From: Oscillospiraceae bacterium
GTDB taxonomy: Bacteria; Bacillota; Clostridia; Oscillospirales; Oscillospiraceae
Direction of reading: 5' to 3'
DNA length: 64,000 bases
Assembly: GCA_022800525.1 (NCBI GenBank)
Contig: JAAWQM010000004.1
Location: 1-64,000, forward strand
In this document: one piece after another, positions 1 to 8,940 of the stretch
Position numbering within the stretch: the first letter of the stretch is position 1
How the letters are laid out: each line of letters starts with the position of its first letter
Position numbers and translations under genes: made by a program
The notes under the pieces: model-generated
Told to the model about the DNA's origin: nothing
The model's input: the letters and a program-made list of their open reading frames with translations, nothing else
The model's database searches: none

Positions 1-359
1 AGCGCGTCCACAAGATCAACAACGACTGGACCCTGGCCGCCTACACCCAGGGCAAGACCATCCACATGACTCCTGAGGATACCAGCGAGGTCAACCCCTA
101 CGTGGACGAGATCCTGCCCCAGAACGAGAACGCCATCCGCTCCCCCGCCATGGGCTTCTCCTTCGACAACAGCAATGTTGCCGACCAGATCGCCGCCTGC
201 CAGGCTATCTTCAACGAGTACAAGGGCATCATCCACACCGGTGACGGTGATGTGGAGGCCAACGTGGCCGCTATGATGAGCGCCATGCGCGACTCCGGCT
301 TCGATGAGATCGTCACCGAAGTGCAGACTCAGCTGGACGCTTGGCTTGCCAGCAAGTAA
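1..359 (+). CDS. Extracellular sugar-binding lipoprotein, C-terminal fragment (DUF3502-type)
   Basis: The open frame enters from the left edge (in frame from base 3) and ends at TAA 357-359, so only about 118 C-terminal residues are seen. The end, with GFSFDNSNVADQIAAC, then NEY, a long helix and a closing QTQLDAWLASK, matches what I know of the DUF3502 C-terminal domain of LplA-type solute-binding lipoproteins. These are extracytoplasmic receptors of carbohydrate ABC importers (permeases LplB/YtcP). The permease genes would lie upstream, outside the window. A rho-independent terminator follows, so this is probably the last gene of the transporter operon. The glycosidases downstream suggest that it captures an oligosaccharide. 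The ligand cannot be read from this fragment. Confidence 0.8.
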   Translation, partial: RVHKINNDWTLAAYTQGKTIHMTPEDTSEVNPYVDEILPQNENAIRSPAMGFSFDNSNVADQIAACQAIFNEYKGIIHTGDGDVEANVAAMMSAMRDSGFDEIVTEVQTQLDAWLASK

Positions 360-386
360 TCTGACCCCAGCATGAACCGTTGAACA

Positions 387-430
387 GAGGGGCTGTTGCA
401 GCCGGGTGGCCGCGGCAGCCCCTCTCCTTA
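387..430 (+). terminator. Rho-independent terminator after the binding-protein gene
   Basis: GAGGGGCTG (387-395) pairs with CAGCCCCTC (416-424), followed by TCCTTAAAAAA. It lies 28 bases after the stop codon. Confidence 0.75.
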
Positions 431-672
431 AAAAATCAACCCCAGATTGATGGAGGCATACATACTTTTCTTTTGAAAAAGAAAAGTATCAAAAGAAAAC
501 TTTTGCGCGAAACCAAAGTTTCGCTTATGTTTTGAGCAGGTCTGCCGATAATGACCTGTAGCGGAGTGTGAGCCCCGCGTAAACAAGTTCTTTTTTGATA
601 CGATCTTCTTTCAAGGCAAAAGTATGTGTGCCTCAAAATTTATCACACACAGAGAAGATCAGAGGAGCGATT
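431..672. other. Intergenic region with two diverged inverted repeat copies
   Basis: No gene is visible between the terminator and GH130. Bases 461-524 hold a repeat (CATACTTTTC, then AAGAAAAGTATC, AAAAGAAAACTTTT and a GCGAAAC/GTTTCGC hairpin). A diverged inverted copy occupies about 587-626. Related copies lie at 37118-37160 and 50404-50478. The GH130 promoter should be in this stretch, but I see no convincing -35/-10 pair. Confidence 0.5.
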
Positions 673-1662
673 ATGAGTAAAATAATTGGAAATGAACTGA
701 AAAACATCCCCTGGGAGGAAAAGCCCGCAGGATACCACATGCCTGTCTGGCGCTTTACCGGCAACCCCATCATCGGCCGCCACGCTATCAAGCGGTCCAA
801 CAGCGTATTCAACAGCGCGGTGGTCCCCTACAAGGACGGCTTCGCCGGCGTGTTCCGCTGCGACAGCCGGTCCGTCAGCATGGACATTTTCCCCGGCTTC
901 AGCAGGGACGGCGTCCACTGGGAGATCAAGGACGACCCCGTCCATTTCCTGGGCGACGACCCGGAGGTCACCGCCCGGGAGTACCGGTATGACCCCCGGG
1001 TGTGCCAGATCGACGGGAAGTACTACGTTACATGGTGCAACGGCTATCACGGCCCCACCATCGGCGTGGGCTGGACGGAGGACTTCGAGACCTTCCACCA
1101 GCTGGAGAACGCCTTCCTGCCCTATAACCGCAACGGCGTGCTGTTCCCCCGGAAGATCAACGGCATGTATATGATGCTCTCCCGGCCCAGCGACACGGGG
1201 CACACCCCCTTTGGCGACATCTTCGTCAGCCAGAGTCCGGACATGAAGTTCTGGGGCTGCCACCGCCATGTGATGAGCAACATCAAGGGCGACGAGTCCG
1301 CGTGGCAGTCCACCAAAATCGGCGCGGGCCCCATCCCCATTGAGACGGACGAGGGCTGGCTGATGATCTACCACGGCGTCATCAACACCTGCAACGGCTT
1401 CGTGTACCGCATGGGCTGCGCCCTGCTGGATACCGACCAGCCCTGGAAGGTGCTGTACCGGACCAGGGATTATATCATGGCGCCCTGGGAACTCTACGAA
1501 TGCGTAGGCGACGTGCCCAACGTGGTCTTCCCCTGCGCCACGCTGACCGACGCCGCCACGGGCCGCATCGCCATCTATTACGGCTGCGCCGATACCGTCA
1601 CCGGCCTTGCGTTCACCACCGTGGATGAGCTGCTGAACTACACGAAGGAAAACAGCCTGTAA
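673..1662 (+). CDS. GH130 family glycoside phosphorylase (mannoside phosphorylase type)
   Basis: 329 residues, starting at ATG 673 behind AGAGGAGCG (661-669); an upstream in-frame ATG has no such site. GH130 enzymes cleave beta-mannosidic bonds with phosphate, releasing alpha-mannose-1-phosphate. The five-bladed propeller family is recognised by its length and by EYRYDPRVC near residue 110, which holds the Asp/Arg of the family active site. Further conserved stretches are [15 protein letters not shown] and the late WLMIYHG. There is no signal peptide, so it acts in the cytoplasm. The size fits the subfamily containing beta-1,4-mannooligosaccharide and Man-beta-1,4-GlcNAc phosphorylases, but the substrate is inference. 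It leads a GH130-GH38-GH3 series. Confidence 0.9.
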   Translation: MSKIIGNELKNIPWEEKPAGYHMPVWRFTGNPIIGRHAIKRSNSVFNSAVVPYKDGFAGVFRCDSRSVSMDIFPGFSRDGVHWEIKDDPVHFLGDDPEVTAREYRYDPRVCQIDGKYYVTWCNGYHGPTIGVGWTEDFETFHQLENAFLPYNRNGVLFPRKINGMYMMLSRPSDTGHTPFGDIFVSQSPDMKFWGCHRHVMSNIKGDESAWQSTKIGAGPIPIETDEGWLMIYHGVINTCNGFVYRMGCALLDTDQPWKVLYRTRDYIMAPWELYECVGDVPNVVFPCATLTDAATGRIAIYYGCADTVTGLAFTTVDELLNYTKENSL

Positions 1663-1663
1663 C

Positions 1664-1740
1664 GGGTCCAGGGGACTTGGCCCCCTGGCAGGGTGCAGGG
1701 ACAGAGTCCCTGCCGGGTTTGGGCGGAGCCCAACCCTCAA
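1664..1740. repeat. Intergenic hairpin repeat (GGGTCCA...GGGTTTGGGC family), copy 1
   Basis: Two adjacent hairpins, CCAGGGG/CCCCTGG and GCAGGGAC/GTCCCTGC, are framed by GGGTCCA and CCGGGTTTGGGCGGAGCCC. The same architecture recurs, inverted, at 8941-9025 and shortened at 28795-28852. No T-tract follows, so it is not an obvious terminator. Confidence 0.55.
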
Positions 1741-1768
1741 TCGTCAGAATCAAGGAGAATCAATCAAA

Positions 1769-4700
1769 ATGTATTTTATTGACAAGCGGATCCAGGTGAT
1801 CTGCGACAATCTGAACAAGCTGCGCATCCGTACCTCCCAGCCCATCACGGATTGGCAGTACAAGAAAGGCTTTTTCCTCTACCCCTCCCAGGCCGACAGC
1901 GAGGGCGGGGCGTGGGAAGCCTTCGACGGCAAGACCATGCACTGGTACGGCCCCGACGAGCACTACTGGTTCCGGGGCAGCGTCGCCATCCCCCAGGAGC
2001 TGGCGGGCAAGTCCGTGTGGCTGAAGGTCCGCACCCAGATTGACGAGTGGGACGACGGCAAGAATCCGCAGTTCCTGCTGTTCATCAACGGGGAGGTGAC
2101 CCAGGGTATCGACATGAACCACCGGGAGGTCCAGCTTTTCGCCAGCGCCCCCGCCAGGGAGAAGCTCCAGTTGGACATCCAGGCCTATACCGGCACCCTC
2201 CACGGGGAGTTCCAGTTCCTGGTGGACCTGTATGAGCAGGACGAGGACATCAACCGCCTCTATTGGGACATCCAGATTCCCCTGCGGGCCTTCACCCGCA
2301 TGAAGGAGGACAGCCAGGACCGCCTGGCTATCCAGACCGTCCTCAACGATACCATCAACCTCCTGGACCTGCGGGAGCCCTATTCCCAGGGGTTCTACGC
2401 GTCCCTGAAGGAGGCCCAGGCGTATATCACGGAAAACCTCTATGAGAAGATGGGCGGCTGGGACAGCGTGGTCGCCACCTGCATTGGCCACACCCACATC
2501 GACGTGGCGTGGTGGTGGACCGTGGCCCAGACCCGTGAGAAGGTGGCCCGCAGCTTCGCTACGGTACTCAAGCTCATGGAGGAGTTCCCCAACTACCGCT
2601 TCATGTCCAGCCAGCCCCAGCTGTACCAGTTCCTCAAGGAGCGCTATCCCGCCCTCTATGAGCGCGTCAAGGAGCGGGTGAAGGAGGGCCGCTGGGAGCC
2701 CGAAGGCGGCATGTGGGTGGAGGCCGACTGCAACCTGACCTCCGGCGAGTCCCTGGCCCGGCAGTTCATCCACGGCAAGCGGTTCTTCAAGGAGGAGTTC
2801 GGCGTGGACAACCGCATCCTGTGGCTGCCTGACGTGTTCGGCTACTCCGGCGCGCTGCCCCAGATCATGAAGAAGAGCGGCATCGACTACTTCATGACCA
2901 CCAAGCTGGCCTGGAACCAGATCGACAAGGTGCCCAACGACACCCTGCTGTGGCGGGGCATCGACGGCACCGAGATTCTGACCCATCTCATCACCACCCT
3001 GGACCCCGGCCAGCCGGTGAGCAATTTCTTCACCACTTACAACGGCAAGCTGCACCCCGACGCCATCATGGGCGGCTGGGAGCGCTATCAGAACAAGGAG
3101 ATCAACAACGACATCCTCATCTCCTACGGCTACGGCGACGGCGGCGGCGGCCCCACCCGTGAGATGCTGGAGACCAGCGTCCGCATGGAGAAGGGCGTGC
3201 GGGGCATCCCCAAGGTCCGGCAGGCGTTCGCCCGCACCTACTTCGAGGAGCTGGAGCAGCGGGTCAAGGATAACCGCCGCCTGGAGACCTGGGAGGGTGA
3301 GTTCTACTTCGAGTATCACCGGGGCACGTACACCTCCATGGGCCGCAACAAGCGGGGCAACCGCAAAAGCGAGCTGCTGCTGATGGACCTGGAGCTGGCG
3401 TCCGTGCTGGCGGCGGGCCGGTTGGAGTACCCGGCCGAGGCGCTGGACCGCATGTGGAAAACCGTGCTGCTCAACCAGTTCCACGATATCCTGCCCGGTT
3501 CCTCCATTCACGAGGTGTACGAGGTCACCAAGAAGGAGTATGAGGAGATCCAGGCGGAGGCCGGCGACCTGCTGAGCCAGCGTCTGGCGGCTCTGGCCGG
3601 CCAGGGCGAGGGCGTGACTGTGTTCAACACCACCGGCTATGTCCGCAATGACGCCGTGGAGCTGGGCAAAACCGACGCCAAAGCCCTGGCGGATGAGAAC
3701 GGCAAGGTCTATCCGGTGCAGCGGACGGCGGACGGCGCGGTGGCGTTTCTGAAGGACCTGCCCGCCAAGGGCTTCAAGACCCTGAAGAAGGCGGAGGCCG
3801 TCCAGGTGGAAAGCCCCTTCTCCCGCAGGGACGACTACCACCTTGAGACGCCCTTCTATTCCATCACCTTCGACGGTCACGGCCATTTCAGCTCCCTGTT
3901 CGACAAGGAGAACGACCGCGAGCTGGTCCAGGCGGGCAAGTGCGCCAACCTCATTCGCATGTATGAGGATAAGCCCATCTACTACGACAACTGGGACATC
4001 GACATGTTCTATACCGAGAAGTCCTGGCCTGTGGACGATCTGGTGAAGATGACCTGGACCGAGGACGGCCCCGTCCGCGCCACGGTGGAGCTGGAGTACA
4101 AGATCAGCCTGTCCATCATCAGGCAGAAGATCCACTTCTATGCCGGGACCCGCCGCATCGACTTCGAGACCTGGGTGGACTGGAAGCAGCACCAGCACCT
4201 GCTGAAGGCGGAGTTCCCCGTGGATATTCACAGCGACGAGGCCACCTTCGACATCCAGTTTGGCAACCTGACCCGGAAGGTCCACACCAACACCAGCTGG
4301 GATAAGGCCCGCTTCGAGGTCTGCGGCCAGAAGTGGATGGACTTCTCTGAGGGACGCTACGGCGTCAGCCTCCTCAACGACTGCAAGTACGGCCACAGTG
4401 TCCATGACGGCGTGGTCGCCCTGACTCTCATCAAGTCTGGCATCGAGCCCAACCCGGTAGCCGATCAGGAGGAGCATGTCTTCACCTACGCCCTGTATCC
4501 CCACGCGGGCTCCTGGCGCGACGCCGGTACGGTGCGGGAGAGCTACTTTGTCAACCAGCCCCTGCGGGCGGTGGAGGGCGGTACGCCCGGCAGCAGCTTC
4601 TCCTTCACCGGTGTGGAGCAGGAGAACGTGGTGCTGGAGACCGTCAAGCAGGCTGAGGACGGAAACGGCACAGTCCTGCGCCTCTACGAGAGCGAGAACG

Positions 4701-4855
4701 CCCGGACCAAGACGGTCCTGCGGGTCCCCGCTGGCGTGACCAAGGCCTACAGCTGCAACCTGCTGGAGGAAATTGAGGAGGAGCTGTCCGTTGCGGACGG
4801 CAAGGTATCCTTCCTCACCAAGCCCTACGAGATCAAGACGATCCTCTTGCGCTGA
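1769..4855 (+). CDS. GH38 alpha-mannosidase
   Basis: 1028 residues, the usual length for bacterial GH38. The start is ATG 1769, with AAGGAG 16 bases upstream. GH38 enzymes are Zn-dependent retaining alpha-mannosidases. Visible motifs: HTHIDVAWWWT at about residue 240 (Zn-binding His and Asp), a segment around residues 310-330 (GRWEPEGGMWVEAD), and WLPDVFGYSG at about 352, whose Asp is the family nucleophile. NQFHDILPGSSIHEVY near residue 570 is the typical linker before the beta-rich C-terminal domains. There is no signal peptide, so it would trim imported mannosides inside the cell. With GH130, GH3 and GH20 nearby it fits stepwise dismantling of mannose-rich glycans. Linkage preference is not readable. 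Confidence 0.95.
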   Translation: MYFIDKRIQVICDNLNKLRIRTSQPITDWQYKKGFFLYPSQADSEGGAWEAFDGKTMHWYGPDEHYWFRGSVAIPQELAGKSVWLKVRTQIDEWDDGKNPQFLLFINGEVTQGIDMNHREVQLFASAPAREKLQLDIQAYTGTLHGEFQFLVDLYEQDEDINRLYWDIQIPLRAFTRMKEDSQDRLAIQTVLNDTINLLDLREPYSQGFYASLKEAQAYITENLYEKMGGWDSVVATCIGHTHIDVAWWWTVAQTREKVARSFATVLKLMEEFPNYRFMSSQPQLYQFLKERYPALYERVKERVKEGRWEPEGGMWVEADCNLTSGESLARQFIHGKRFFKEEFGVDNRILWLPDVFGYSGALPQIMKKSGIDYFMTTKLAWNQIDKVPNDTLLWRGIDGTEILTHLITTLDPGQPVSNFFTTYNGKLHPDAIMGGWERYQNKEINNDILISYGYGDGGGGPTREMLETSVRMEKGVRGIPKVRQAFARTYFEELEQRVKDNRRLETWEGEFYFEYHRGTYTSMGRNKRGNRKSELLLMDLELASVLAAGRLEYPAEALDRMWKTVLLNQFHDILPGSSIHEVYEVTKKEYEEIQAEAGDLLSQRLAALAGQGEGVTVFNTTGYVRNDAVELGKTDAKALADENGKVYPVQRTADGAVAFLKDLPAKGFKTLKKAEAVQVESPFSRRDDYHLETPFYSITFDGHGHFSSLFDKENDRELVQAGKCANLIRMYEDKPIYYDNWDIDMFYTEKSWPVDDLVKMTWTEDGPVRATVELEYKISLSIIRQKIHFYAGTRRIDFETWVDWKQHQHLLKAEFPVDIHSDEATFDIQFGNLTRKVHTNTSWDKARFEVCGQKWMDFSEGRYGVSLLNDCKYGHSVHDGVVALTLIKSGIEPNPVADQEEHVFTYALYPHAGSWRDAGTVRESYFVNQPLRAVEGGTPGSSFSFTGVEQENVVLETVKQAEDGNGTVLRLYESENARTKTVLRVPAGVTKAYSCNLLEEIEEELSVADGKVSFLTKPYEIKTILLR

Positions 4856-4862
4856 ACGCGAT

Positions 4863-4905
4863 GGGGCCCGACAGACGCGGGTCTGCCGGGCCCCGTTCTT
4901 TATTC
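4863..4905 (+). terminator. Strong hairpin between GH38 and GH3 genes
   Basis: GGGGCCCGACAGAC (4863-4876) pairs with GTCTGCCGGGCCCC (4881-4894), with one mismatch and a GCGG loop, followed by GTTCTTTATTCTT. It can end GH38 transcripts or act as an intra-operon attenuator. No promoter is evident between it and GH3. Confidence 0.7.
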
Positions 4906-4927
4906 TTCCGATGGGGAGGAACTTATA

Positions 4928-7195
4928 ATGGAACGTTATCAAGACCCCGCCCTCTCCCCCGGCGAACGGGCCGCGGACCTGCTGGGCCGCATGACCCTGC
5001 GGGAGAAGATCGGGCAACTTACCCAGCGCCTCTATGGCTTCGCCATCTATGAACGCCGCGGGCAGGAGGTCTCTTTCACAGAGGAGTTCCGCCGGGAGGT
5101 GGAGCGGTTCGGCGGACTGGGGGCCCTGTACGGACTGTACCGGGCGGACCCCTGGTCGGGGAGGGATTTTTCCACCGGTCTGGACGGCGCGCTGGCTCCC
5201 AAGGCCCGCAATCAGGTCCAGCGGTATGTGCTGGAGCATTCCCGGCTGGGCATCCCGGTCCTCATGAGCACCGAATGTCCCCACGGGCACCAGGCTCTGG
5301 ACGGCTGCCTGCTGCCGGTGAATCTGGCGGCGGGGGCGTCCTGGTCGCCCGGACTGCTGGAGGAGGCCGCCAGGATCGCAGGGCGGCAGCTGCGGGAGAT
5401 GGGGGTGGATCTGGCCCTGGCGTCCTGTCTGGACGTGCTGCGGGACCCCCGTTGGGGCCGCAGCGAGGAGTGTTTCAGCGAGGACCCGTTTTTGGCCTCC
5501 CGCATGGCCCGGGCGGTCATCCGGGGCATTCAGAGCGAGGGGGTGGACGTGGTCGCCAAGCACCTGTGCGGCCAGGGCGAGACCACTGGCGGCGTCAACG
5601 CCAGCGCGGCCCGGATCGGCTGGCGGGAGCTGCGGGAGATTCACCTTCCCCCGGTGAAGGCCGCCGTGGAGGCCGGGGCGGCCTCCTTCATGGCCGCCTA
5701 CAATGAAATCGACGGGGTGTACTGCCACGCCAACCCTGCGCTTTTGCGGGATGTCCTGCGGGACGAGTACGGGTTTGACGGCTTTGTCATGAGCGACGGC
5801 GTCGCCATCGACCAGCTGGACGCCGTCACTGGCGACCGCGTGGCCTCCGGCGCGCTGGCGCTGAACGCGGGCGTGGATATGGGCCTGTGGGATACGGCCT
5901 TCGGACGGTTGGAGGAGGCCGTGGAGCGGGGACTGACGGACGAAAAACGGATCAATGAGGCTGCGGGCCGTATCCTGGAGCTTAAATTCCGCCGGGGGCT
6001 GTTTGAGGAGCCGTTTGTCCCGGAGAACGATCAGTGGCGGGGCTACACAGCGGAGAATTATCCCCAGGTAAAGCGGCTGGCGGAAGAGAGTATCGTCCTG
6101 CTGCGAAACAGCGGGAACCTGCTGCCCTTGGACGGCGGGAAGCCCTTGCGGGTGCTGCTGACAGGACCCAGCGCGGATGATCTTTACGCCCAGCTGGGGG
6201 ACTACACGCCGCCCGTTCGCCCTGAGACCGGCGCAACTGTCCGGCAGGGGCTGGAGCGGTGGATACAGGCCAATGGCAGCCCTGTGGAGCTGACCTGCCG
6301 CCCCGGCTGTTCCCGGTTCGGCTCTGAGCCGGACCAGATGGCGCAGGCGGAGCAGGCCGCGCGGGACGCGGATGTTATAATAGCCGTGCTGGGAGGCACC
6401 TCCAGCCGGTTCGATGGCGGCAGGTTCAAGGACAACGGCGCTCTGGAGGACCAGGAGCGTATTGCCATGGACTGCGGGGAGAACGTGGACACGGCCCTGC
6501 TGCGCCTGCCGGGACAGCAGCTTGAGCTGCTTTGGAGGCTGAAAAATTACGGAAAGCCTGTTATTACTGTGCTCATCCAGGGCCGTCCCTACGAAATGTC
6601 GGAGATTGACGAGCAGTCCGACGCCATTCTCTGCTGCTTTTATCCCGGCCTCACCGGAGGCGAGGCGGCAGCGAAGGTGATTTTTGGCGACGTCGCCCCG
6701 GCGGGACGGCTGCCGGTGTCCCTGCCCGACCACGCTGGACAGCTGCCAACGTACTATAATTACAAAGACTCCTATCAGGGAGGCCGCTACTATGACGCGG
6801 ACCGTCCCGCCTATACCTTCGGCTGCGGGCTGACCTACACCCGCTTCGCCTATGCGCTGGCGGACGCCCCGGTCTCCGCTGAGAGTGGGGAAGGGCTGGC
6901 GGTGACGGTATCCGTCCGGAACGCCGGGGACCGGGCCGCTTACGCCGTGCCCCAGCTGTACCTTCACCGTACCCAGGGCGTCGTGACCTCCCGCGTCCGT
7001 GCGCTGTGCGCCTTCCGGAAGGTCTGGCTGGAGCCCGGTCAGGAGGCGGAGGTATGTCTGGAGATTCCTGGGGAGTGCCTGCGGCAGTGGGGGCCTGATC
7101 TGCGCGCCATCCTGCCTCCGGGGAAAATCGAGTGGTTTGTCTGCGAGGGCGGCGAGACCCTGCTGTCCGGAGAATTCAGGATTGCGGGGCAGTGA
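4928..7195 (+). CDS. GH3 family glycoside hydrolase
   Basis: 755 residues; ATG 4928 follows GGGGAGGAACTTATA, a good ribosome site. The layout is N-terminal TIM barrel (about 1-340), alpha/beta sandwich (about 370-600) and C-terminal fibronectin-III-like domain (about 640-750). This is the beta-glucosidase/BglX plan rather than the single-domain NagZ plan. GFVMSDGVAIDQL near residue 285 carries the Asp nucleophile of GH3. The barrel also has AKHLCGQGE where AKHFAGHG is usual. No signal peptide, so cytoplasmic. Substrate could be beta-glucosides, beta-xylosides or beta-linked GlcNAc; the locus context favours a glycan-core sugar, which is inference. Confidence 0.92.
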   Translation: MERYQDPALSPGERAADLLGRMTLREKIGQLTQRLYGFAIYERRGQEVSFTEEFRREVERFGGLGALYGLYRADPWSGRDFSTGLDGALAPKARNQVQRYVLEHSRLGIPVLMSTECPHGHQALDGCLLPVNLAAGASWSPGLLEEAARIAGRQLREMGVDLALASCLDVLRDPRWGRSEECFSEDPFLASRMARAVIRGIQSEGVDVVAKHLCGQGETTGGVNASAARIGWRELREIHLPPVKAAVEAGAASFMAAYNEIDGVYCHANPALLRDVLRDEYGFDGFVMSDGVAIDQLDAVTGDRVASGALALNAGVDMGLWDTAFGRLEEAVERGLTDEKRINEAAGRILELKFRRGLFEEPFVPENDQWRGYTAENYPQVKRLAEESIVLLRNSGNLLPLDGGKPLRVLLTGPSADDLYAQLGDYTPPVRPETGATVRQGLERWIQANGSPVELTCRPGCSRFGSEPDQMAQAEQAARDADVIIAVLGGTSSRFDGGRFKDNGALEDQERIAMDCGENVDTALLRLPGQQLELLWRLKNYGKPVITVLIQGRPYEMSEIDEQSDAILCCFYPGLTGGEAAAKVIFGDVAPAGRLPVSLPDHAGQLPTYYNYKDSYQGGRYYDADRPAYTFGCGLTYTRFAYALADAPVSAESGEGLAVTVSVRNAGDRAAYAVPQLYLHRTQGVVTSRVRALCAFRKVWLEPGQEAEVCLEIPGECLRQWGPDLRAILPPGKIEWFVCEGGETLLSGEFRIAGQ

Positions 7196-7235
7196 TCCGG
7201 CGCCATGGATGGAACGGTCAGGCAGACATCAGAAA

Positions 7236-7268
7236 GCCCGGACCCAAACCGGGTCCGGGCAGGTATGC
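7236..7268. terminator. Bidirectional terminator between convergent GH3 and YesL genes
   Basis: A perfect 10-bp stem, GCCCGGACCC (7236-7245) with GGGTCCGGGC (7251-7260), lies between the convergent stops. Reading leftward it is followed by TTTCT, so it serves best as the terminator of the minus-strand pair. Confidence 0.75.
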
Positions 7269-7272
7269 GGCG

Positions 7273-7941
7273 TCAGGCTTCCTCTTCCTCCGCCGCCTCC
7301 GCAGGCTCTTCTCCCGCGTTCTCCAGCGATTGAAAGACTGGCGCGAGGATGTAGGAATCACCCTGGGCGATGAGCCCCGGCGCAAGGAAGATCCACACCA
7401 CCAGCGTTTGCAGCATGAAATCAGGCCGGAGGAGAAACATGATAACCGGCGAGAGGTTGATAAGCACCATAAGGACAGTTTTGGGGAAGTTGACGATCAT
7501 CAGAATCGCCGCGTTGCGCAGGTGCTCCGAAAGCGTGTTGTGATAGCGGGTAATCAGCGGGAACAGATAAGCCGTCAGGCTCAGCGTCAGTAACGCCAGC
7601 GCCACCACCAGGCACACCAGCACCGTGTAAGCGGTCCCCGCGAAAAACAGCTTCAACAGCATGAAATCGCAGACAAAGGCCGCCAACGCCGCCAGCATGG
7701 CGAGGCCCACGGCAAGCGCCTGCCTGAAGTTGCTCCTGAAGGCCCGGAAGTAGGCGGGGAGCACGGCGCCGCAGGTGTCCTGCGTAAGGGAGTACACGGT
7801 TTTGAACAGCGCGGCGGCGGCGGGACCGAAGGTCACCACGGGGATGCACAGCGCCAGGGTGAGAATGCTCAGCATCATCAGATCCCCGATCCGGGCCAGC
7901 GCCTGCATAAAGGGGTTGTCCAGGTTGAAGAGAGATTTCAT
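7273..7941 (-). CDS. YesL-like DUF624 membrane protein
   Basis: 222 residues; the start at 7941 follows AAAGGAACGGATC. The N-terminus FNLDNPFMQALARIGDLMMLSIL with a following VTFGPAAAALF is characteristic of DUF624/YesL proteins. About five hydrophobic segments cover residues 18-45, 78-100, 103-127, 145-170 and 175-195. YesL genes are regularly found beside LplA/LplB/YtcP-type sugar ABC transporters and YesM/YesN regulators. The molecular role is not established; accessory function in uptake or sensing is assumed from context. It is immediately downstream of the YesN-like regulator (14 bp gap) and probably cotranscribed with it. The last residues are an acidic EEPAEAAEEEEA tail. Confidence 0.88.
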   Translation of the reverse strand: MKSLFNLDNPFMQALARIGDLMMLSILTLALCIPVVTFGPAAAALFKTVYSLTQDTCGAVLPAYFRAFRSNFRQALAVGLAMLAALAAFVCDFMLLKLFFAGTAYTVLVCLVVALALLTLSLTAYLFPLITRYHNTLSEHLRNAAILMIVNFPKTVLMVLINLSPVIMFLLRPDFMLQTLVVWIFLAPGLIAQGDSYILAPVFQSLENAGEEPAEAAEEEEA

Positions 7942-7955
7942 GATCCGTTCCTTTC

Positions 7956-8885
7956 TTATGACAGCTTCATCGTCTCATCCGCCAGTGCGGCGGCGTCGTC
8001 GATCCCCGGCCCGGTAGGCAGAGGCGAAGCGCTCCTCCCCCGCGCCTCGTCGAACTCCCGCAGGGTGGTGGGGGAGATGTGGTAATAACTCTTGAAGTGG
8101 ACGTAGAAGTTGTTGAGCTGGCTGTAGCCCACCATGCTGGCGACGACGGAGATCTTCTCCCGGGTGTTCTCTATGAGCCGCCGGGCCTGGATCATCCGGT
8201 AGGAGGTCAGGTACTCGGAGAATTTGATCCCCGTATCCTGTAGAAAAATGCGCCCGATATACTTGCTGGACATGTTCAGGATGTTTGCGATGCTGGTCAG
8301 CGACATGCTGCGGCGGTAGTTACTCTTGACCATCAGAATGATCTTGTTGGTGATCCGGGAGAGCTGGCTGTATTCCACCCGCAGCACCGGATCCTCCCCC
8401 AGGGGAGAGGCGGTGTACTCCAGAATGGAGCCCCGGAGGTCCTGGAGGATGGCGCGGGTCAGAAAGGCCCTCAGCTCCTTGACGTTGATGGGCTTGAGCA
8501 GGTATTCCCGGGCCCCGGCCCGCATGGACTCCCGCAGGGCGTGGAAGTCCTCCCGGACACTCATCATGCAGAATACTGTCTCTGAGCCGGAGGTGCGCAG
8601 GTAGTTCACCAGCTCATAGCCCCGGTGCTCGCCGAAATCCACAGCGACCAGCGCGATATGGGGCTGGAAGTCAACTGCCAGGTTCACCGCATCCCCGTAG
8701 GAGGCGGCGGTCAGGATGCTGGACACGTCGTACTGGGGCCAGTCCAGAAGGTAACGGATGGTCTCACAGGTATTCTCGTCCTGATCGGCGATCAATAACC
8801 GATATATAGCCTGTCCACCTCCTTGTTCCTGGCTCAGAATGGCCGTATCCTCATCATACGACCCCACGGATGGGCAGGCAACCAC
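7956..8885 (-). CDS. YesN-like AraC-type response regulator with degenerate receiver
   Basis: Up to 309 residues from GTG 8885. The receiver domain is about 27-145 and the AraC-type double helix-turn-helix about 185-285 (SLTSIANILNMSSKYIGRIF, then KISVVASMVGYSQLNNFYVHFK). Aligned to ordinary receivers, the phospho-accepting Asp position is Ala81 (PHIALVAVDF), with an Asp only two residues on. The second acidic-pocket residue is Gln35 (ADQDE), while the conserved Lys (LLKPI) and Ser (MMS) remain. It probably controls the surrounding glycan locus. No YesM kinase is in the window. The start is uncertain: the only good ribosome site (AGGAGG, 8818-8823) sits 10 bases before an ATA codon (8807) that begins the receiver, whereas GTG 8885 and GTG 8867 have none. 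Confidence 0.85.
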   Translation of the reverse strand: MVACPSVGSYDEDTAILSQEQGGGQAIYRLLIADQDENTCETIRYLLDWPQYDVSSILTAASYGDAVNLAVDFQPHIALVAVDFGEHRGYELVNYLRTSGSETVFCMMSVREDFHALRESMRAGAREYLLKPINVKELRAFLTRAILQDLRGSILEYTASPLGEDPVLRVEYSQLSRITNKIILMVKSNYRRSMSLTSIANILNMSSKYIGRIFLQDTGIKFSEYLTSYRMIQARRLIENTREKISVVASMVGYSQLNNFYVHFKSYYHISPTTLREFDEARGRSASPLPTGPGIDDAAALADETMKLS

Positions 8886-8940
8886 TATTTTCTGGAAAAG
8901 TTCGTTTTGATATTTAATTATATCGTTTTAATACTATAAA

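Noticed and set aside
595..672. N-terminal extension of the GH130 frame
   Set aside because: It crosses a repeat copy, and the ATG at 673 has the ribosome site.
1760..6967. A 1735-residue open frame on the minus strand
   Set aside because: It lies opposite GH38 and GH3, has no recognisable domain or ribosome site, and is a GC-rich third-position shadow.
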